64,000 bases of DNA from positions 8,794,194-8,858,193 of the forward strand of contig NC_033622.1 in the NCBI RefSeq assembly GCF_001540865.1, given 5' to 3'. How positions within the stretch are numbered: the stretch's first letter is position 1; every line of letters starts with the position of its first letter. The position numbers and the translations under genes were made by a program. Shown in pieces: positions 57,038 through 64,000 of the stretch. The stretch comes from Ananas comosus. Lineage: Eukaryota > Streptophyta > Magnoliopsida > Poales > Bromeliaceae. Under the pieces are notes generated by a model that was not told the origin of the DNA, searched no databases, and saw only the letters and a list, made by a program, of their open reading frames with translations.

Positions 57038-59394
57038 TGTAAGGACTAAGAATTTGGCAGTGTAGCTAAACTCTTTGTTGACGAAGTTTATATGTGTAAT
57101 TTAATTACATAAGCACTCGTCAAGTTTCAGGAGAAAACGAGTTAGAATGGAGAAGTTACGCAACCTTTACTAATCACTTAAAGTGAATAGTAACTTCCGT
57201 TTTCCAAATAAGCCAATCAGTGGAGATGGCTTTTGGTGCATATTGGACTCCGTTCATAGTGATCCAATAGCTCGTTTTCAACGGTTCGACTATTCTGGAC
57301 CCAATGGCACTGACGGATTTGGATTTTGAAGCACTATTTATGAGAGAAAGAAGATTTATTGGATTTACACATATATTTAGGTGTTGTTTTTGGAAAATTG
57401 GAGAGGGGATGGATTTCATCGCAAATCGGCGATCATATCAAGTGAAACAAAATTGTAAGTTCAATGCCCCGGTCATGCTGAACGCGCTGGCGCAATCCGA
57501 ACGAAAATCTGACGGACGGATCTCCGGGAATCGCAAAAAGTTCGCTCAGGGGTCGAAATTGGCAAAATGGAAAATCTGCGAAAAGCCCAATATTTTAGGT
57601 ACCGTTTTGCGCGATTTCGAACGTCGAGGTGCCTATGCGCAAAAAACATGCACACTAGGGGGTTAGGCTGAAAATATTCAGCTTTAGAGGACTTCTCTGC
57701 AAACGACACCTAGTATATAAGTAGGTGTTAGGGTTTCATGCATGAAACCCTAACCCTAGTAGCCAACTAGCTTAGCTGGCCTCCTAGCCGTCACCAACAC
57801 CCCCCTGCCCTAGCCGCGCTCACACCCCGGCCGCCGACGAGCTACTCCGGCTGCCAGAAAAGTTGGGTTTGCTTTTCCTCCACCATCTCAGCTGTAGAGC
57901 ATCTCTGGGTGATCCACAACCTCGGCCCCTTCCCTGGCCGTAACCCTAGTCTCCGACGACCTCCCCGCACCGTCCCCAAGGTTTACGCGCGCCACAATTG
58001 CCGTCTGGGCAACCTGCGGCCAAGATTGGTCAGCTTGGGTCGAGCCCAAGCTAGCTCATGGCCCAAGAGCTGCCGTCGCCAGGGACCGGCCGCACCACCT
58101 CCCTACGGCCTCCGGAGACCCTTCGCCGTCGCCTTGGAGCTCCCTCGGCCACCGCCGGCCACTATTACCTCATGAGCCCGAGGCCAATTGTCTGCCGACT
58201 CCGCCCCTCTCCCAGCGCCGCTACCGCCGCCTCCCGCCGCCGGCCGGCATGAGTGTCGGTCCTCCCAGGTCGGCCGCACCCGGTTGTCGCAGGCGCGCCT
58301 GCCGCTAGAGGCCTCTGCCGGCCCGGCTGGAGCCAGGCTCTCCATTAACCGCGCGACTAGCGCATCATTGCCCGCTGCCGCCGCCACCTTCCGTCACCGG
58401 CAGACGCGCGCCCTGGCCTCCCCCCTACATCGCCCGAGCCACCACCGCCGTCAGTGTGTGTCTCGACAAGGCTCGAAAGTCCTCGGTTTGCGCTATCGGG
58501 CCGTAAAATCCAAAAAATCACATAAAATAATGTGATTTTATGTAATTGCAGGGTCTTAAATGCAAATGTACACTTCGTGTCTGCTGTGGGTAGTGTGTAC
58601 AGGCACGTGCGACCTCTGGACTGGTTGTCCAAGGTCCCAATCCTTTTAGAAAATCGAATGTTGATTTTCGGTGCGTTTTTCGGTGAAATCCTCCGACGAA
58701 ATGCAATTTCGGTTCGGAATTCTTTCGACGATGCCTCACGGTAAATTATGTTGTCGCTGAACCTTATTGGCTGGTCACCCACATTGTTTTGAGGGTTTGA
58801 AAACGAGGAGTGAGCGACAGTGGGTTCCGGTGTCGAAATTGACACTTCCGGGAATCCGAATCGGAATGATTATCTGACGATAATCGTTTCGATGTGAGGA
58901 TTTGTGTTTACTGCCAGGGCACACAAATTATTGTGTTTAGTGGCAGCGGGTGACTCATGGCGCGAGTCGTGAGTCCCGGGACAGTTCGTGGGTTCCGGCA
59001 AAGTCCCGGTGCGATTTTTAGGACTTCCGGCCTATTACGGTAATCGGTTTTGGGAAATCGATTCCCGTGGGTTTACAGGTGGGTTTGTGTGTTAGGATTG
59101 TGTTATATATATGGGTTGTATTCTAACCCGGTGGACCCTTTGTAGGTCCGGTTGATATTCTTCTGTAGTCGGGAGACCAGTGCTACGTACGTATAGGTAG
59201 GTACTTCGACCTGAAGTCGGTACAATAGTGTACTCTCGGTGACATCCTTCTACCCTTCTCATACTATTACCTTGAATATATTATGTTGAGCTTTGCACCC
59301 TTATTATTTCCTCATCGCTCTACTTGGTTAATTTACAAATCTAGCATCATGAGTAGAAGTAGAGCAAGTTTATGACTACATGTGATATATGTGA

Positions 59395-59965
59395 CCTAGA
59401 CGGTCGGTTCTTATATCTCGTACTATGACCTATTCGGTCGGTTCTCTGCATCTGATATTGTTACCTACTTGGTGGGTTCGATTACTTGGCGACCTACACG
59501 GTAGATATACCCTAAGGGGTATGATTGTCAGCTAAAGGCTGACGACTAGTTCTGGATTATACCGATGCATGACGTGACATCCTTATGACCTATTGGTCGG
59601 TTCTTGTGCATATATGTTAGTTGACATTGAGTGGTCGGTACTTGCATACCTTCGGAAGGATGTTGAGTTGTTCTATCCTAGTTGACCTGAGTAATCAGTA
59701 CTTGTGTTCCTTACGATTCGATGACCTATACGGTCGACATACCATGAGGGGTAGGATTATCAGCTAGTTGCCGATGGTTGGCTATTGAGAATATCAGCAT
59801 TGATCGCCACTGCTCGTACGCATTTCACGTACACCAGCAGTTTGGCCATCGCAAGAGGTTGTTTTTTTCCGAAAAAGTGGTTAGGAGTGCCAACCCGTGA
59901 GACCCGGGTGCTTTATGCGAGGGTCATATGCTTTCAGACCCGGGTGCTTATGCGAGGGTCATATA
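59395..59965. repeat. Degenerate tandem repeats in LTR H
   Basis: GACCTA-x-CGGTCGGTTCT recurs with variation about every 40-60 bp (59396, 59430, 59588 and others). Further on, GACCCGGGTGCT-TATGCGAGGGTCATAT occurs twice (59900-59930, 59937-59965). Non-coding. Confidence 0.65.
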
Positions 59966-60079
59966 CAGATTAGAGCAATTGTGGCACAGGCCTGAGGTGT
60001 GTGGACCAACATGGCAGGTTTCTGATTATGTTACTTTTGGACTTGTCGTCCAGTTGATGCATGCATACAGTAGCGGTAG

Positions 60080-60111
60080 TGATTCATATATATATATATA
60101 TATATATATCT
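60080..60111. repeat. (TA)n microsatellite in LTR H
   Basis: About 12 TA units between GATTCATA and CTCGTTTC. Confidence 0.85.
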
Positions 60112-60870
60112 CGTTTCTTTGTTATCATTGCTTCTGTATTATCATTATCTATACATTTGTTTATCCTCCTTGACTAGTGAGTACCCCTGGCCCTCGTCGG
60201 CTTGTGGAACCCACTGGGAGGGGAGACATGTGTACATGTTCTCACCCCCCCACTCCCTTTCAGGTGATGTCGCAGGTCGATGTGAGGATGGTTCGTGAGG
60301 CGTGCGCTTAGTGATCGATAGAACTACCGACCCGTCATTGTGGTTTAATACTTATCTTGACTCTCGTAAAATAATTGACTTAGTATTTATGGTTCAGTTG
60401 GTTTCACGTAAATTGGATAAGTATGATTTTGTGAATGTAATAAAGAACTGGTGGTTTTCATGAGATGAAAATAGTTTTCTACCCCTCGTGGTAGCGTGTT
60501 TTAAAGAAAAAGGTTTTCGTGTCGGAAAACGGTTTTGAAAAGGTTTTTATTGGTTTCATGACTCTTAGTGTTTCAAAATGAGTTTTCGAGTAGAAAACAT
60601 TTTAGACTAATAGATATGAAATTACTATTATCTATGATGAAATAAGTGGAATCTGTGATGTGGTTTATGTATGTAGATGTTTATACAGTTGTGGTTGTAT
60701 ATTGTACTTGTGCGACGCCGTGCAAATACAAGGGAGACTCTGTCCGTGTGAACAGTGGATTCCCTGTATTTGTGGCGGATCTTACATACTCTAGGATCAA
60801 GATTTTTAAAGAAAAATTTGGGCACTTCCGCATTGCTTCTTAAATCAAAAAGGGACCCCGGGGCGTAACA

Positions 60871-61112
60871 CATTCTGATCCACCAATAGTGACTTTTCAA
60901 GTTCTTGTACATTTTAATGCTATCCAGGTGTATGGTATACAGAGTCGTTGTGCTTCCTTTAAGATTTCCCCTCATATTTACAGGTTACTAGACACACACG
61001 ACCTCCTCCGAAATCTCAAGATCTCTATTGGAGTCCAAGCTAACGTCCTGCGCACCCTAGCCCTGTGACACCCAATAGTCCTACATCGAATGGGAATGAG
61101 GTTGTCATTAGG
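60871..61112 (-). pseudogene. Integrase zinc-binding region of the third Ty3 element
   Basis: Continues the integrase split by LTR H. It matches 2590-2680 of element 1 (minus-strand words IHLDSIKMYKNLKSHYWW). From about 61000 to 61112 no similarity is visible. LTR D begins at 61113. Confidence 0.65.
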
Positions 61113-63201
61113 TGTAACATACTGAATTTTGGGCCTATTGGCCAGTTCGAGGGTTGGATTGGCTTTTGGAACTGGTCCACGATTTTTAAAAGACCTTTGA
61201 AAGGTTTTGACAAGTTAATGAAGTGAGAAAGTAAATGGAAATGGAAAAGTGCATCGCAAATGCATTATCAATTGCAACGCTCTGAATTTGATAAATTGCG
61301 AAGTTTGAATATGGGAAATGGTAAATGGGACTACCCTACATATTCTAAAGGGCTTGGACAAGTTGTTGGACAAGTTAGAGAAGTGGTGGAATGGCTAAAA
61401 GCAAGAAAGTACATTTCTGGCGAAATTCTGCATTGTGTACCGGTACAGCCATCAACGTGTACCGATACATAGTGGCAGATACGTGGTAGCAGGGCTGTTT
61501 TGGTAATTTCACATCTTGTCTCTACCCTTATCTACCGAGCACGCCCCCTGGAGGTCTTTGGATGATACTGAGCTCAGAGAAGTGCCTTTGCACCTCCCTC
61601 ATTTTCTCTCTCTAGGATTTCTCTCTCTTTGAGTAGAAATCGTCGATTTGTGCTTATTTCTCGCCGTTCTTCGCGCTAGCTGGTTTGCGGACTTTGGAGC
61701 AGCTACGAGTGGGTGGAAAGGACTCGCAGGGGAGGTATTTTCGCAACTCCAACTCACAGGGAAGTTGAGTTGAAGTTTAGTGAGGTAAACAAGCTAGTTT
61801 TTCTCTCTAGTTTGAGATTCGTGATAGTCTTCGATGTTGATTCGTTATTCTTGCTACCTGTTGGTTTGAGATGGTTTTGAGCAGTAATTGAGGAACGGTT
61901 TTGCTGTAATTCTTCACCCCAAAGTCAGATTTGAAGCCTCGGAGGTAAACAATAACCTCTTTTTCCATTTTAATGATGAAATTGATGATATTAGTGAAGT
62001 TATGATGTAGTTTGGGATTCTTTGTTCGCAGCAGGTTTCCGAATTAATTTGAGTTAAATTGGTGACCTTGGGGACTGGTTTAGAAGGTGTTCTAACCTGA
62101 GGTAAGCAGGAATTTTAGTTAGAAACCTAATTTCACAAGGATTCGACTATAGTAGCTTGTGTATAAGCTTATTGATGTCGTTTTGGTGTTGTTTGCAGCG
62201 AGAGCGCAACCGACCTTTGGATCAGCTTTGGTTGACATCAAAGAGCCTTTAGAGGCTAAACTTGAGGTATTAAACTGAACACCAAACAGGGAATTAAGCC
62301 ACAATTTAGTATAATTGAGGAAATTGCCGAAATTAGACTTTTAGTCGTAATTTCAATACGGTTTTTATTGTTAATTCGCAGCGGGCTTAAAACCCAATTG
62401 TGATGCATTTCAGGACACATTTGAGTTGGTTTTAAGATAAGCATTGGGAGCCCTTACCGGAAGTGAAGTGTCAATCTGAGAAGCTGGAATACCCGGATCG
62501 CTTAGCTACGTGAACTCGACAAAAGGCGTCGTTTATCGGTGGGTCTGACCTTCACGAAATGGGTGAATTCCCTCTATGTCTCTTTTGACATCTGAGTTGA
62601 AGTTTGTACATATTCATGTGAATATATGTATAGTTCAAGGCATTGAGACATACATTAATGAGTAGATCATATCGGATATGATAGAATTTCTAAACAGTAA
62701 TGGAAGACTTATGATTATTTCTCGTTACATAGCCACTTGTCGGATTACTATGCATGCTCGATATTAGTAGCTTGTATAAGCAATTTCACTTGATGTCATT
62801 CAAGTGGATATAATGGTAAGATCACGAATGTACCAGTTAACTTGGTTGAATGACAAAGAGATTGATGTACTTAAGATTGAGCTTATAGCGAGTATAATGG
62901 CGAAACTCTGAAAGGCCTTTGTTTGCATATGCATTTTTAATTGTAGAATGAATGGCATAGAGATCATGTGAAGAGTATTTGATCACTTATCTCACTTGCT
63001 TGCATTATCCTATTAGTTTCTACTTCACATGATGGATTCATATTATAGTATATGTTCTAGTAAGTAACTAGAATTTCATATGATGGCATAACTTGAATAA
63101 TTATTCAACGGAATATAATCTAGTAAATAACTAGATTTGGATATGATAACATACTTGTATAGTCCAGTAGAGGCTTATATTGGACTACAGGATATGTGCC
63201 A
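61113..63201 (+). repeat. LTR D (same subfamily as LTR G), interrupted by LTR E
   Basis: Starts TGTAACATACTGAAT. After 160 bp a second diverged start (TGCAACGCTCTGAAT at 61273) repeats the terminus. TGTACCGGTACA lies at 61436 and TGTACCGATACA at 61458. From 61720 to 62450 the sequence is a ladder of units with GAGGTAAAC-like and TTCGCAGC-like borders. The LTR is cut at 63201 and its end lies outside the window. Confidence 0.8.
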
Positions 63202-64000
63202 TGTAACGCACTTGACCTTTGCAAATTGCAAGGTTCGAGTGTTTGGATGTGTCCTGAGCTTTTTCAGATTTTCTGGTGGGTCGTTGACTGTGTTCCGACC
63301 TATGGCACGTATCCCGAAAATTGTGGTTTAAAGCTGTGTACCAAAATCCAAAAAAAATGAAAGTTGGTCAGCTCTCGGGTAGCCCTCAGCAGGGCTTGTA
63401 CCGGTACAAGGCTGTGGCTGTACCGGTACAAGGTTGATGGTTGTACCGGTACAGCCACCGCGCTTGTACCGGTACAAGGCCGCAGAACCCCGCAACCCGA
63501 GCCTCGGGTTTGGCTTTTCGTGGGTCGTGTACCGGTACAAGGACCCGTGTACCGGTACAAGGCGGCAGATTTCATGCAATTTGAACTGCAGGGGGTTTTT
63601 CGCGATTGTGGGCTTCTTATAACAGTACCCACCCCCCTTAGGGCTTTTTTATGTGCTGGAACCAGTGGAGACAAGGTGAGAGAGGCTTCCCCTTGCCTCC
63701 CATTTTGATTTGATCTCTTTTTAAGCTTGGGATTTAAGGTTTTTTTTCTCCTCTTTTTGCTCCTTGGTGCATTTCCACCATTGTAGAAGCTAGGAGCTTG
63801 GATTTGGAGCAAAGTTGAGGAAAGATCTTTGGACTTAGCAAGTTTTGAGCTTGGATTGAGACATTTTAGAGGTAAATGACTTGTTCTTTCCTCTAAATTT
63901 CTAGTTTTGTTGATATTTTTGAGATGAAACCCTAGAATGGGATTTTAGGGTTTAATTTGGGCATTTTGAATCTAGGGCTTTTGGAGCTAGATTGTTTGGA
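63202..64000 (+). repeat. LTR E (family of LTR C), 5' part, runs off the window
   Basis: Starts TGTAACGCACTTGACC and follows LTR 33864-36161 through CCTTTGCAAATTGC, GGGTCGT and the palindrome cluster to TTGAGATGAAACCCTAG. Preceding 5 bp are TGCCA. It is nested in LTR D. Confidence 0.85.
63395..63559. promoter_or_regulatory. Six TGTACCGGTACA palindromes in LTR E
   Basis: Perfect copies start at 63397, 63419, 63442, 63465, 63528 and 63548; the first sits in a perfect 16-bp palindrome CTTGTACCGGTACAAG. GCTCTCGGG precedes them at 63371. A TATA-like CTTATAACAG follows at about 63615. This is the densest and best preserved cluster in the window. Confidence 0.55.

Larger units (their letters stand above)
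57038..60870 (+). repeat. Solo LTR H, 3.8 kb (TSD CATTT/CATTC)
   Basis: Starts TGTAAGGACTAAG and ends CCCCGGGGCGTAACA. Flanks CATTT (57033-57037) and CATTC (60871-60875) differ by one base, and integrase homology resumes directly after. The zone 57770-58500 is GC-rich; its open frames on both strands (57909-58175, 58103-58387, 58357-58845) are Pro/Arg/Ala-rich and look like compositional artefacts. Degenerate GGTCGGTTC repeats lie at 59395-59660, and a duplicated AGACCCGGGTGCT unit at 59899 and 59936. No gag or pol. Confidence 0.85.

Noticed and set aside
58103..58845. Overlapping open frames on both strands as genes
   Set aside because: GC-rich low-complexity Pro/Arg/Ala translations inside a solo LTR, with no recognisable domain.
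63395..63559. Regularly repeated palindromes as a CRISPR-like array
   Set aside because: Eukaryotic LTR context, irregular spacing, repeats of only 12 bp and no cas genes.
1..64000. tRNA or rRNA genes
   Set aside because: None recognised by eye; the only tRNA-related sequences are the retroelement primer binding sites.

Overview
The window is plant nuclear DNA, most likely from a monocot angiosperm. Introns are AT-rich with GT..AG borders. The repeats are Ty3/gypsy chromoviruses with 2-4 kb LTRs, a Ty1/copia remnant, a CACTA transposon end and foldback MITEs. I cannot fix the genus. Nearly everything is transposable-element DNA stacked several insertions deep; one intact host gene stands out.

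Layout. 1-9036: a Tekay-like Ty3/gypsy element on the minus strand (element 1), 3' LTR cut by the window edge, inserted in older LTR debris (9037-10543). 10560-11640: remnants resembling an endogenous pararetrovirus. 11893-18734: a five-exon class-3 (OBL-type) lipase gene, plus strand, 494 codons, open throughout, with foldback MITEs in introns 2 and 3. 19123-21110: 3' half of a copia element, cut by the terminus of a CACTA transposon at 21111.

21111 to about 36171: the CACTA interior carries the 5' two-thirds of a PEX6 (peroxisomal AAA-ATPase) gene with upstream region, introns and D1 domain. It stops five codons into the exon opening the D2 domain. This looks like transposon gene capture. 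The fragment is broken by two solo LTRs (22281-26147, duplication GGCTG; 27731-31914, duplication CCTGA). A third solo LTR (33864-36161, duplication AAATA) lies further right. The right CACTA end is missing and abuts a truncated LTR.

36175-52704: a second Tekay-like element (element 2, minus strand). Its 3' LTR holds LTR A (37636-42578), which itself holds LTR B (39181-41670). A fourth solo LTR (46149-48654, duplication GCATA) splits its protease-RT region. 52705-61112: a plus-strand LTR, then the 3' end of a third, much older Ty3 element whose integrase is split by a 3.8 kb solo LTR (57038-60870). 61113-64000: an LTR interrupted by another LTR that runs off the window.

Most interesting signals: (1) the PEX6 fragment inside a CACTA element; (2) LTRs of different sequence families each carry a cluster of 12-bp perfect palindromes with a CCGG core (TGTACCGGTACA, GGGACCGGTCCC or GGGTCCGGACCC) next to GCTCTCGGG, just upstream of the apparent TATA box; (3) an imperfect palindrome near the 5' end of each LTR shows paired, compensating changes between copies; (4) one LTR subfamily has a 160-bp internal duplication of its own 5' terminus.
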